From the NCBI GenBank assembly GCA_963575745.1, contig CAUYUJ010016491.1, positions 90,001-137,500 of the forward strand: a DNA stretch of 47,500 nucleotides, written 5' to 3'. Source of the stretch: Prorocentrum cordatum. Taxonomy: Eukaryota > Sar > Dinophyceae > Prorocentrales > Prorocentraceae. Numbering within the stretch: position 1 is the first letter of the stretch; the number at the start of each line of letters is the position of its first letter. The notes below the pieces were generated by a model that saw nothing but the letters and a program-made list of their open reading frames with translations, made no database searches and was not told the origin of the DNA. The translations under genes and the position numbers were made by a program. Shown piece by piece: positions 8,330 to 17,454 of the stretch.

Positions 8330-9715
8330 ACACTGCGACACGCCGTGGCAGCACGCTGCCACTGCCTGCTTCTCGCACGCACGCTTGGGCAGCCCTGCTG
8401 CCACTGCCTGCTTGCTTCCCCCTTTTCGCGCGAGTGGATTTCCTCCACTCCTGCTCTCGTACAGCGGGCTGATCTCTGCACTGCAACTGAGGGTAGCTCG
8501 TCCGCGTCCTGCCATTTCGCGTCGGAGCCCGTCCGTTGGCCCCTGCACTTCTCACACGCGCTGCTTCTAGCGAGTGTAGCTAGATAGAGTCGGGCTCCAA
8601 CTTTGCCTCCCGCTTCTCCCAGCGCGCGGTGGTGGCTAGGAAGGTGCCGTTTGGCTCCAGCATTGCTTCCCTCTTTTCGCAGCGGCTTGCCCAGATCCCA
8701 ACGCTGTAGCAGACGACGTCGGGCTCTGCCTTCGCCTCCCACTTCTCGCAGGATGGCGCTCTTCTCGCACACACTGTTCCCAGATGTGTTAGCTCTGCCT
8801 TCGCCTCCGACTTCTCGCAGGGTGGCGCTCTTCTCGCACACACTGTTCCCAGAGTGGTTAGCTATACGACGTGTGGTTCCAGCTTTGCCTCCCTCTTCTC
8901 GCAGCGGCTTGCCCCGATCCCACCGCTGTAGCTGTCGACATCGGGCTATGCCTTCGCCTCCCTCTTCTCGCAGGATGGCCGCGGCAGAACATTGCTCGCT
9001 TTTCTCGCACGCGCTGTTCCCAGAGGCGTTAGCTAGTAGAGAAACTCGGGTTCCAGTTTCGCCTCCCTCTTTTCGCAGCGGCTTGCCCCGATCCCAACGC
9101 TGTAGCTGTCGACATCGGGCTCTGCCTTCGCCTCCCACTTCTCGCTGGATGGCCGCGGCAGAACATTGCTCGCTTTCCTCACCCGCGCTGTTCCCAGAGG
9201 CGTTAGCTAGAAGAGACACTCGTGCTCCAGCTTCGCCTCCCGCTTCTAGCAAGCCCTCCTTCTCGCACGGACGACTCCCAGCGTTGCAGCTGATCGTGGC
9301 CCACCCGCGCATTTTGCACAGCGCCAACGTCCGCTGCCACTGCGCGCTCCCTTTCTCGCACGGATTGTTCCCAGCGTTGTAGCTGATCGTGGCCCACCCG
9401 CACCTTCGTCCCCGTCGCAGCGCCAGCTCTGGCTGCCACTGCTTGCTTTCTCGCAACGTCAGCTCTGCCTGCCACTGCTGGTCTTCTCTCACGGCCTGAT
9501 CCCTACGCTGTAGCTGATCACGACTCTGTTGTCCCCGCACTCTGCCCGCGGCGCCGCATCGGCTGGCGCCCCGGTCTGCCAGGAGGTGGAGGAGGGTGGA
9601 AACGGAGAGGAGGAGGGGGCGGGAGGGGGCGGGCATCCTGGCAGTTGCGCGTTCGCCTGATCTCAGCGTTGTAGCTGATGACGTGGGGCTCCACGCTGTT
9701 TCTTCATGACTCGGG
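8330..9715 (-). pseudogene. Decayed pentatricopeptide-repeat (PPR) gene
   Basis: Reading the minus strand across frames shows repeated PPR signatures: VEPHVISYNAEIR (about 9693-9655), VISYSV (9520-9503), TISYNAGNNPCEKGSAQWQRTLAL (9390-9320), TISCNAGSRPCEKE (9300-9255), DVDSYSVGIGASRCEKREAKLEP (about 9115-9050), a second copy near 8940-8880, and DVVCYSVGIWASRCEKREAMLEP near 8715-8650. SYNAGxxxCEKxxQWxxAL is the pattern I know from dinoflagellate PPR proteins, which bind organelle RNA and guide its processing. Frames change several times and stops interrupt, so a single 487-codon frame (9756-8293) only partly follows the PPR reading. Blocks at 8750-9200 look re-amplified in tandem, with shared EKREAKLEP, SREVGGEG and LGTVCARRAP segments. 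The retroelement's 5' edge abuts it. Confidence 0.75.
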
Positions 9716-9785
9716 CGCGCAGCGCCACTTCGAAGTTCGCGCGCCGCAAAGTCCAAGGGCCCGGTGCAGGGGGGGGCCGCTCGGA

Positions 9786-9978
9786 CGCGAAATGGCTAGG
9801 AGGAGGAGGAGGAGGGGGAGGAGGAGGGGGAGGAGGAGGAGGGGAGGAGGAGGAGGAGGAGGAGGAGGAGGGAGCGGAGAGGGGGGGAGGGGCAGGAGGA
9901 GGAGGAGGAGGAGAGGAGGAGGAGGAGGAGGAGGAGGAGGAGGGAGGAGGAGGAGGAGGAGGAGGAGGAGGAGGGGGG
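9786..9978 (+). repeat. (GGA)n microsatellite
   Basis: GGA/GGAGGG triplets with few interruptions. Long poly-Gly, poly-Glu and poly-Arg frames across it come from the repeat and are not genes. Confidence 0.95.
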
Positions 9979-10277
9979 GGGCTGGCGGCGGCGTGCAGTG
10001 GCCCAGGCGCTGGCGGAGTGCGACGAGCAGGGCGCGTGCAGCAACGTCAAGGAAGGAGGCTCGCAAGAGGTAGAGCCGGCGGCTCTGCCTCCGACAATGG
10101 AGCCCTCCCGATCGATTGCGCCCGCCGCGTCGACGATGCGTCGGTGACATCGGTGCCGTCGGCGTGGAGAAAATCGGGCTCCGCATCGAGCCGCATCGCC
10201 GCTGTATCCGCGGTGCGGCTCGTTTTCTGACAGTCCCGGCGCCCGTGGAATTGGGGGGTTCAGGAGGGGAGCGCTTC

Positions 10278-10427
10278 AAGAGGGGGGGGTGCAAATCGTG
10301 GCCCGAGGCACTTGCGCGGCCCAGGGGCGGGCAGGGACGTCTTGAACAAAGGGGCGCCATGAGATCTGGGGAGATACCATGGCCCCCGCCATGAGATCTG
10401 CACCCCCCCAGTCATCACCCCCCTCTT
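10278..10427. mobile_element. TIR element G, copy 1
   Basis: Left end AAGAGGGGGGGGTGCAAATC; right end ..CATCACCCCCCTCTT. The interior has GGCACTTGCGCGGCCCAGGG and a hairpin around ATGGCCCCCGCCAT (10377-10393). Related copies: 31363-31519, 34718-34872, partial 15901-16000 and 17142-17231. Non-coding. Confidence 0.75.
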
Positions 10428-11568
10428 GGCCGCTCCCGAAGGGCTGGGAGGCGGGGGCCGCAGGCGCCCAACCGGAGCTCGAGGAATGGGAAGTCCAGCC
10501 GCGAAGCGAACCACCAGCGGAAGCTGCGCCGTGAGGCCCGCGGCATACGTTGAGACCGTCCGGGCGCAGTGGCGAGCAGGTCGCGTTCAGTACCGGCGGC
10601 AGGGCGGAACTGTGCACCATCAGGTGCACGTAGTAGGGGGGCTGCCTCGGCGCGCGTCCAGCGGTACAGAAGAGGGCCCAAAGAAACCCCGAAAAAACAA
10701 AGATACAAAACGACCGACCATGTCTGTTTGGCACCGCCTGCAACTGCCGTGTTATATTATCCTCCTCGACAACTGCTCTGCAGTCTGGCCAATGGCCCTC
10801 CTTTTCGAGCTGAGCGGATAGAAGGAGGAACCCTTCCTCGCTGACTATTTCCCTGACCGGAGGAAAGGAGCTGCTCCTCCACCGCTCTTGCTGAGTCCAC
10901 TTGGCTAACATGACTGCCAACATATGCCGCTTAACGCAATCTTCCCATCATAAGTAAGTCGCGGGGGGTTGGGGGGGGGGTAATGGTGATCATCATGTTC
11001 ATCAGGTCCCCTACCCACTCCCCTTATCACATCTTCCTCCATATTACCTTCTCTGTTACCTCCATCCCTTCTGACTAATCCCTCGTTCGACATTCATCAC
11101 TTCTCGGCCCTCTCCCTCCCCCCCCCCGCTCCCCCTCCTTCTTTCTGCCTCCCTTCCTCATCTCATCCCCCCTCCCCTCTCCGCAGGGCCCCCTGCTTCC
11201 TCTCACCCATGCCCCCTCTTCCCTCCTTCTTCCTCCTCCTCCATCCTCACTCCTTCCCTCCATCCTCAAAGCTGATTACCCCACGGTGGTCTCACCGGCT
11301 ACCCGACGAACGAATGCTCCACACTTACCGCACAGCTGCCCCGCGAACAACTCGCGTTGCCACAGTACGACCTAATGACAGCGCAGGAAGGGGACGCACG
11401 TTGGAGGGATGCAGAAACAGAGAGAGAGAGGAGGAAGGATTGTGTGAACATCACTTTCGCCCTATGGCCACGGTCCCGAGCAAATCGCAATAGTACGTCA
11501 TATCTCAGAATGCTGCCCTGCAGACCTAAGGACTATAGTGCACGCTGCCCAAGGAGGTATAAGGAGCA
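10428..11568. other. Intergenic, no recognisable gene
   Basis: 10428-10910 is mixed-composition DNA with overlapping 90-215-codon frames on both strands and no recognised domain. 10950-11270 is CT-rich with several C-runs. 11270-11568 has balanced composition and borders the 3' end of the TLC-domain ORF. No TIR element recognised. Confidence 0.5.
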
Positions 11569-12093
11569 TTAGCTCGTCTTTGATACATTGCGTTTCTTCT
11601 TCTTCGCAAACATTTGTACGACAATCTCCAGCGTCCAAAAATAGTTCAGGCCCGTGAGAATTGTCAATGTGCCCACGGTCTGAAGGTGTTGGTACGAACC
11701 AACTTGGTAGCCCTCGCCTCGAACTACCACTTTGTGGGCGTAATAAATGAAATATGGATACCATATGAGGCGCATCGACACCCAACTGGCATAGAATAAA
11801 GCCTGCTGCAGCGAAGACTTCCAGCCCAACTTACCGACGGTCAGCACCAGTGTGTTGATCTCGACAATCGATGCCATTCCTGTGAGGTAGCCGAGGTGGT
11901 AGTGCGTGATGGGGAAGAAACACAGCCAGGCAGTGGCGGCGTGGTGCAACAGGATAGTAGCCAGCCGCAGGGTGTTGGGCTGTATCTCGGGCGCGATGCA
12001 ATTGTAGATGGTATCTAGCACAATATCCGCCACCGTGTCTTGCACACGGGTGGAGTGCACGAGGGCCACACTAAGGGCGACAAGGGCCCACAT
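11569..12093 (-). CDS. TLC-domain (TRAM-LAG1-CLN8) multi-pass membrane protein, N-terminally truncated
   Basis: The minus-strand frame runs to 12444 (291 codons), but only the part from Met118 of that frame (12093) looks like protein. It shows four to five hydrophobic helices: LVALSVALVHS, LATILLHHAATAWLCFF, ASIVEINTLVLTVG, LFYASWVSMRLIWYPYFIYY, and TLTILTGLNYFWTLEIVVQ. TLC landmarks are the His-His pair in LLHHAAT, VEINT (family: ME.[ST]), R-L-I-W-[YF]-P, and N-Y-F-W in the last helix. The C-terminus is KKKKRNVSKTS. TLC proteins act in ER or other membranes in lipid synthesis or sensing; the specific role cannot be told. A full TLC protein usually has one or more helices upstream. Here the sequence upstream of about 12120 is a GAATCG-type repeat giving an Arg/Phe-rich, non-protein-like extension, so the 5' part was probably lost. 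No intron in the visible part, compatible with a retroposed fragment. Confidence 0.65.
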   Translation of the reverse strand: MWALVALSVALVHSTRVQDTVADIVLDTIYNCIAPEIQPNTLRLATILLHHAATAWLCFFPITHYHLGYLTGMASIVEINTLVLTVGKLGWKSSLQQALFYASWVSMRLIWYPYFIYYAHKVVVRGEGYQVGSYQHLQTVGTLTILTGLNYFWTLEIVVQMFAKKKKRNVSKTS

Positions 12094-12380
12094 CCGACAA
12101 GCTGGAATGTATTGGAGGCTCCAGGAGGGCAGGCGAGCCCAGTGCCGAATCGACACGTCGGATCGGAGATCGAAATGACTCGGATCGGCGAAAATCGGCA
12201 GCCGAGCCGAGAGAAGTCGAATCGACGGAAATCGGCAAGCTAGTGTGCCTCCAGAGAAAAATCGGAGCCCAAATCGGAACCTGAAGCCGAATCGACCCGG
12301 AATCGGAATCCGTCGACATCGAATCGAGTCGAATCGGAGGAGTCGAAACGAGCCCCGGGAGGGTGGCACACGAGCCTTCC
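12094..12380. repeat. Degenerate GAATCG-type repeat
   Basis: Words such as AATCGA, GAATCGG and CGGAATCG recur every few to twenty bases (about 12140-12345). A similar field lies at 20325-20560, and a related one (CGAATCCATGTCG) at 13965-14060. The long frame on the minus strand here encodes an Arg/Phe/Ser-rich string from the repeat. Confidence 0.65.
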
Positions 12381-12536
12381 GGACACCAAGATAGGTCGCG
12401 ATGTCCGAACTCCTAAGCCCCACCAGCCATCGTCTCTCCGGCATCGAGGGGCAGCGGGGGTGGGCCTCGGACTTCTCCGCGCTGCCGACGAATTACGAAC
12501 CCTGCTCCCTCCGCCCATCGAGCTGCCTGAAACACT

Positions 12537-12622
12537 GATCGGCGAGGAAGTAGTTTTTTTTATACATATATACATAATATATTCACTTCTCGATTTGTGC
12601 GTGTCATCCTTGCGCAGGGGCC

Positions 12623-12654
<32 letters not shown>

Positions 12655-12697
12655 ACGGATGATCCCCGAAGGGAATCCCGATCGGCGAGGAAGTAGT
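12537..12697 (-). mobile_element. Retroposed U6 insertion with 18-bp target-site duplication
   Basis: An exact 18-bp direct repeat, gatcggcgaggaagtagt, occurs at 12537-12554 and 12680-12697. Between them, on the minus strand, are a U6 snRNA sequence starting at about 12679, an AT-rich stretch (12580-12561), and an A-run next to the second repeat. RNA 5' end, 3' A-run and a long target duplication are the classical footprint of LINE-type (target-primed) insertion of a small RNA. No upstream U6 promoter element was seen beyond 12697. Confidence 0.85.
12580..12677 (-). ncRNA. U6 spliceosomal snRNA (retrocopy, probably not expressed)
   Basis: The minus strand carries the strongly conserved U6 core: AAAATTGGAACGATACAGAG followed by AAGATTAGCATGGCCCCTGC and GCAAGGATGACACGCACAAA, then TCGAGAAGTG. 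The ACAGAGA box is at 12639-12633 and the AGC triad at 12627-12625. The 5' stem-loop (12677-12661) pairs GATTCCC with GGGGATC around UUC, resembling plant-type U6. U6 pairs with U2 and the 5' splice site and coordinates the catalytic metals of the spliceosome. The expected 3' oligo-U/pol III terminator is absent; the RNA-like sequence ends in TATATTATG and then an A-run. The core has no obvious mutation, so the insertion is recent or the sequence came from a functional gene. Function at this site is doubtful. Confidence 0.9.
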
Positions 12698-12865
12698 GAC
12701 GAACGAACAACACACACACCCATACCCATAGGGGGATCGGATGGAAGAAAACTGGCTATGGGTATGGGAGCGGGTTGTCGGACCGCGGGGGAGGCTCCTA
12801 TTCGAGCGGGAAGCCCTATCCGACAACACGCACCCATCGCCCCTTCAGTCCCCCCCATTGGTAAT

Positions 12866-12912
12866 TATGGGTGTGTGTGTGTGTGTTTGTGTGTGTGCGC
12901 GTGTGTGTGGTC
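12866..12912 (+). repeat. (GT)n microsatellite
   Basis: GTGTGTGT run with TTTGT and GCGC interruptions, starting near 12870. Confidence 0.85.
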
Positions 12913-13117
12913 CGTTCGTCAAGTATGGCTCGGATCCACCTCCGACAAGACTGCTGAACACGCGGAACTCGGTCGTGCCACGGGCTGCAAGAGGATGCGT
13001 TGGCGCAGGTGCCCAAGACCTTCCCCACCCGAGGGGAACTCAATGGCCCCCAGGAGTCCCCCCCATCCAGTGGCGAATAGCTCCAGGGGGGGGGCAATAC
13101 ATTAGGGCATTAGGAGC

Positions 13118-13264
13118 AGGGCTCGAGCTAAACAGCGTGTTTCGTTGTTGTGGTGTGGTTTTCGTTTTCCTTCGTTCTGTCCTTGTTCTGCCTTGGCTGC
13201 GAAACGAACTCAACACATTAAAGTTGTCCACGAAATCGCCAAAACAGCGTTTAGCTCGAGCCCT
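13118..13264. mobile_element. TIR element F, copy 2
   Basis: Left end AGGGCTCGAGCTAAACAGCG; right end CAGCGTTTAGCTCGAGCCCT: complements over about 22 bp with one indel. Middle contains CGAAACGAA and TCCACGAAATCGCCAAAACA, the latter closely matching copy 1 at 3170-3309. Non-coding. Confidence 0.85.
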
Positions 13265-14458
13265 GATTAGGAGGCAACTCCTGGGAGGTCTTATTGTGCG
13301 CGATTGCAGGAACGACTGAACTAAATTGGGCGGGATTGGGCCCGGGATTAAGCCAAATTATGATGGACTAAACCGGATTATTCGGCAGAAAGCCAGGTTA
13401 AACGGGACTCAGCCAGATTCAGCGCCGATGGTCCATGTCTTCGGCGAGGCTCGGCGAATGCGTGTAATGCCAGCCCCTCCCCCCCTTCCCCCCTTCCGTC
13501 CTTCCCCCCCGGCCCTACTCCCCCTCCTGGTCGTCCTCGTTGTTTTTGTTTCCCTTCACCCTGCCGCTGGGCTCCGCTGCGATGGTAAAGGCAAACATGT
13601 GGAATGCCCGCCCTGGGCTATTCGGTCCTCTCTCGTCGCCTCCGGCCAAGGCCCTGGAGAGGCTCCCCGGAGGGAGCCTTGGGGCAACACGGCGCGGCGG
13701 AGCGGGCCGCAGGCCACAGGATAGCCCACGATGCCCCACGACAGCGCCGCGTCGACCCTCGGCGTCGTGGACAGCGCCACGGAGATCAGGGTCAGGACCA
13801 CGAGGGGCGTGATGAGGACCAAATTGAACTTGTCGTGGCGAAGCTGGCTGGCGGCGCGCCAGCAGGGGGGGGTGGGGGGCAAGGCGTGACGGGGGGGGGC
13901 GCCTGAGGAAGACAAAAATCATGTTGCATCTTCGGGGGGCCCTGTCTGTCCCGTCGCGCCCCAATCCGCGTCGAATGCGTATCGAATCCATGTCGGTCTC
14001 GCCGAACCCGTGTCGAATCCATGTCGAGCACGCGTCGAGTCCGCATCGAGCCCGTGGCGGGCACAAGAACCAGACGCAAATTGTCGGGGACAGACGAGGC
14101 ACTCAGAGGATGCAACGTAAAGTCGGGGGCGGGGAGAGACCCCATTAGCAAGACGCCCTTCAGTGACACCTTCCATAGAAACTCCACGTGCGCAGGGCAA
14201 CGCGTTCCAGGTGCTCCCGGGCGGGATCGCTGATCGATATCATCAAATACATCCAGCAAGACGCACGCCGCCCGGCGAGATGCACCGATACACTCGAATG
14301 CCGATTTCGAAGGAGGCAGTGCAGATATCCTTGGTCGGCTTGTCTCGCTGGGCGCCCTCTCGGGGGCAATTAACCAATCAGGTGCTGATGCCGCGACTCC
14401 GCGGACCTCTCCTTGGGGTGCGTTCTGACAAGAATTGCAAGGCGAATCTATGCCCGAC
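13265..14458. other. Intergenic with weak internal repeats, no gene
   Basis: 13325-13425 holds degenerate copies of a roughly 15-bp word (GGGATTAAGCCAAATT, ACTAAACCGGATTA, AGCCAGGTTAAACGG). 13480-13530 is C-rich. 13965-14060 repeats CGAATCCATGTCG / CGTCGAGTCCG. 14400-14450 resembles the M repeat (GGGTGCGTTCTGACAAGAAT). Frames of 120-220 codons on the minus strand are Pro/Arg-rich and match nothing I know. Confidence 0.5.
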
Positions 14459-14656
14459 ATCGGCGGCGAGCGGGGGTGGGAGGTGAGAAGGAGAAGGCCT
14501 CCTCAAAGGCGGCGGACCTCCTCGGAATCTCCCCAGCCTCCTGAAAAGAGTTTTGTGTCTTCGGGGATGGCTTAGAAAACTTCTCGAAGGCCGACGGACT
14601 TCCGAACCTTCTGAGGAGGCCCTCTCCATCTCACGCCCCCCTGGGTGCGCCGCCGA
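14459..14656. mobile_element. TIR element I, copy 1
   Basis: Left end ATCGGCGGCGAGCGGGGGTG then GGAGGTGAGAAGG; right end CTCACGCCCCCCTGGGTGCG then CCGCCGA. The interior carries CTTCTGAGGAGG and CTTCTCGAAGG palindromic words. Copies: 15694-15885, 26310-26440, 41388-41606, and a shorter relative at 22555-22640. Non-coding. Confidence 0.75.
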
Positions 14657-14911
14657 ATGTTGGCCAAAATCGAGCCACGGACCCCTCCCGGGGTCCATCC
14701 GACGCGGTCGTTCACCCCGGATCGGGTTTGGGGGGTCCTGGGGCCTGCAAACGGCCCCCAGAGGCCGAGAGCTATGAACAGCCACCTCGAACCTCGAAGC
14801 TCGAACCTCGGCGTTCCCCCCCGGGCTCGCCGCGGATTCTTGGCAGGGCCCTCAGAGGGGCCACTCCCGAAGGGCCGCCCCGACTGGGCCGGCCGCCGAC
14901 GATAGCAAGGG
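14657..14911. other. Intergenic, no gene
   Basis: GC-rich sequence with no recognised element. Short frames here lack any familiar motif. Confidence 0.5.
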
Positions 14912-15125
14912 TTGAGTAGGGACCGGCCGTCCCGGCATTCCTATGGCCCTACCACGAAATGTTCTTAGAACCAAAAAATGTTCTAAGAACCCAAACAGTG
15001 TTCTGAGAACATAAACCCGATGTGATAAAACGACACAGAATCCGCCCGGAATGCTCGACCAAAGGTTCTTAGAACACTGTCTGGTATGCCTATAGGCACG
15101 CCAGGACGCTTCGCCACTGCTTCAA
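14912..15125. mobile_element. TIR element C, copy 2, with GTTCTnAGAAC array
   Basis: Same order as copy 1 (2500-2732): TTGAGTAGGGACCGGCCGTC, CCACGAAATGTTC, AAACCCGATGTGAT, then CCAGGACGCTTCGCCACTGC at the right end. Four perfect GTTCTnAGAAC palindromes at 14961, 14980, 15000 and 15065. About 20 bp shorter than copy 1. Confidence 0.8.
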
Positions 15126-15414
15126 AGAGGCAGGGGGGCCCATTCCCGAGAGGGCCGCCCCGCCTGGGCTGGGCGCCGACGACAGCAGGGGGGCGGCCCC
15201 TCTCGATCGAGGGCCCCCTGCCCCTCCCCGAGGGGCGTCTCCGAGGGGGCCCCCCGCTCGGGAAGCTTGGCCCGCTGGCCAGACCCGCAGGGGCGGTGCG
15301 GGGGTGCCTCCCCCAGGATCGGCGGCGGGCGATGGGGGGGGGGGCAGCGATCGGGCCGAACGGAAGGGGGGGGTAGGCAAAACTGGGGGTTACGAAATCT
15401 GCTGCATGCAGCTG
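15126..15414. other. Intergenic, no gene
   Basis: Very GC-rich with C/G homopolymer runs. AGGGCCGCCCCGCCTGGGCT (15160-15179) resembles the text at 14873-14893 just before element C, so a short flank may have been duplicated with it. Confidence 0.4.
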
Positions 15415-15561
15415 CCCTGACCTTCCAAGAGGGCTAAAAATAGCACGCGACTTAAAAACCTATCCCAAGGCTATTCTACGTCCTGGTTTTAGGCTGTTTC
15501 GGTCAGCGTTTTAGGTTTTTAGGCCTCCAGTGCTAAAAAATAGCTCTCTGGAAGGTCAGGG
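15415..15561. mobile_element. TIR element B, copy 1
   Basis: Left end CCCTGACCTTCCAAGAGGGC followed by TAAAAATAGCAC; the complement of the right end is CCCTGACCTTCCAGAGAGCT followed by ATTTTTTAGCAC. TIRs span about 32 bp. Flanked by TG on both sides (15413-15414, 15562-15563). 147 bp; copy 2 is at 18099-18244. Non-coding. Confidence 0.9.
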
Positions 15562-15693
15562 TGGTTTCGGCCCCGCCGCCGGGCCCATTCCGCGACACAT
15601 GGGCGCCTCCCGGCGCCGGGAGGCGCTGGGGAAATCAGCTACGTGAGCTGATTCTCAAACCCCCCCTTTGCGATCCCCCCCTTTCGCCCGGCC

Positions 15694-15885
15694 CGAAGTG
15701 AGGAGAAGAAGGCCCTCTCAGAAGGCAGCGGGGCTTCTCAGAAGCCCTCGCGCCTCCTGGGAGGCCTGCTCGGTCTCCGGGGAGGGCTCGGCAGACTTCT
15801 CAGGAGGTCAGGGGGCTTCCGAACCTTCTGAGAGGGCCGGATGCTTCTCACGTCCGCCCCCCCCTTCGCTCGCCGCCGACAGGAG
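15694..15885. mobile_element. TIR element I, copy 2
   Basis: Left part GAAGTGAGGAGAAGAAGGCC, then TCAGAAGGCAGCGGGGCTTC; the latter reads as the complement of the right half of copy 4 (41520-41580). Right end CTTCTCACGTCCGCCCCCCC then CTCGCCGCCGA. Confidence 0.7.
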
Positions 15886-15900
15886 CCAGGGGCGTCCAAC

Positions 15901-16000
15901 GAGGGGGGCACGCAGATCATGGCCCGAGGCACGTGCGCGGGCCAGGGTACACAGTCGTGGCACTGCCAGGAGCGACGCAACATGAGGAGCGAAGGGGCGT
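15901..16000. repeat. Element G, partial copy 4
   Basis: GAGGGGGGCACGCAGATCAT then GGCCCGAGGCACGTGCGCGG match the left half of element G (10278). The right terminal repeat is missing. Confidence 0.6.
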
Positions 16001-16645
16001 TTCTGGCCACGGCGAGCCTCGGCCACGACTAGGTCACCCGACCTAAGGAACGGCCCAACAATCCGAGCCCCTCATGAGCACAAAGTGGTCCTTACTTGAG
16101 CTCCTTGAGTGTAAGAGAAAAACGAGACAAGTGTAACTTCGGACAAAGATGAATCGGGAATATCTGAGATCTGGCGGTTCTGGAGAAAGTGTTGTTGGGC
16201 GCCGCGGCCTTCTCGGAGCGTTCTGGGATGCTCTGAGAGAGTTCCCGAACGCTTTGGAACGGATTTATCATTGTCCCAGCCCCGCCCGACAGGGGCGGCC
16301 AAGGGACGTACTGACCGACCGTGCGCAAACTGCCATGGGCCATGCTGGCCTGTGGCGTACCAGAAGACCTGTCAATACATACACATATCTAGATATACAT
16401 ATGTATACATATACATGTATATCATAATAAATATAACTGATCCAATGATCCAGGGTTGCCCCCCTCTCCCCCCCAATGCACATGGGATCGAGCCCCCCCG
16501 CTCCCACTGGATGGGTACGCCCGTGATCCTCACGAAGGCCTCGCGAATGGGATCGCTCCCCCCTCCGTGGTCGTGGCCCCGTTGGCGAGGTGTGGTGGAG
16601 GGTGCCGGTGCACACCCCCTTTCTTCCCCTGTGGGTGTTGGGTGG
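16001..16645. other. Intergenic; AT-rich patch, no gene
   Basis: 16375-16440 is a short TA/CATA-rich patch (ATATACATATGTATACATAT). The rest is mixed composition with no recognised element. Confidence 0.55.
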
Positions 16646-16698
16646 CTCGTCGTCGTCGTCGTAGTCGTCATCGTCGTCGTTATCGCCGTCGTCGTCTT

Positions 16699-16733
<35 letters not shown>

Positions 16734-16735
16734 TT

Positions 16736-16768
<33 letters not shown>

Positions 16769-16905
16769 GCGGCGGCGCGTCTGCGTCGGCTTCGGCGTCG
16801 GCTTCGGCGTCGTCGGCGGCGTCGGCGGCGTCGGCGTCTGCGGCGGCGTCGTCGTCGTCGGCGGCGGCGGTAGCGGTGTCGGCGTTGACGTCGGCGTCGT
16901 CGATG
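16646..16905 (+). repeat. (GTC)n / (GGC)n microsatellite
   Basis: GTCGTC runs grading into GTCGGC from about 16770. Ser/Arg/Asp homopolymer frames on both strands are artefacts of the repeat. Confidence 0.95.
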
Positions 16906-17141
16906 CCCCCGCATCCCATCTGGGGGGGGAGAAGCCAGTGGAACCCTGGGGTCCATCCCATCTAGTGGGGGAGGCTGTGAACCCTCGACCCTGGATCATA
17001 TATGGTACAACTGTCCGGCTTCTACCGCAACTGGCGTCCTCGCACGCTCACTCGATGACGCTTGCCCGCATCATACACGCGCCGTGTTGGATGCGTACGG
17101 TCTGGAATGGTATGGTACGAAGTTGGACGCGTGCGGTCTGG
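16906..17141. other. Intergenic, no gene
   Basis: Contains a short near-direct repeat, GCGTACGGTCTGGAATGG and GCGTGCGGTCTGGTAAGG (17093-17110, 17130-17147). Nothing else recognised. Confidence 0.4.
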
Positions 17142-17231
17142 TAAGGAGAGGGGCCATGCAATCTGGGGAGGTTTCATGGTCGCAGCCACGATACCCCCAA
17201 CCACACAAGTAGTCGTCACCCCCCCGCTCTT
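17142..17231. repeat. Element G, partial copy 5 (right half)
   Basis: AAGGAGAGGGGCCATGCAAT then CTGGGGAGGTTTCATGG and CGTCACCCCCCCGCTCTTGG match the right half of element G. The left half is absent. Confidence 0.6.
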
Positions 17232-17454
17232 GGACGCTCCCGAAAAAAGGCTGCCAGCCCTCCCTCGCACCTGCTCCCCCGTGCGCGCCGCCAGGCTGAG
17301 CCCGTTTGCCTCGGATCTTGCGGGCCTCCTTCCCAGATCGCCGACGTCGTGATTTTTGTTTTTTCAAGAAATGGGGTGCGTGGACATCTCTCGGCCCTTT
17401 CCCCAGGTCCACTGTCCGGTCCCGGGCAAGCGTGTAATTATTCTGGGGGCATGT

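Noticed and set aside
7372-8472. 366-codon plus-strand frame
   Set aside because: Antisense to the retroelement, whose minus-strand translation has recognisable features. The plus-strand product has none.
11096-11115. Short resemblance to the 5' end of U2 snRNA (ATCACTTCTCGGCC)
   Set aside because: Similarity ends after 14 bases and the rest is a C-rich tract; no Sm site or branch-point pairing region follows.
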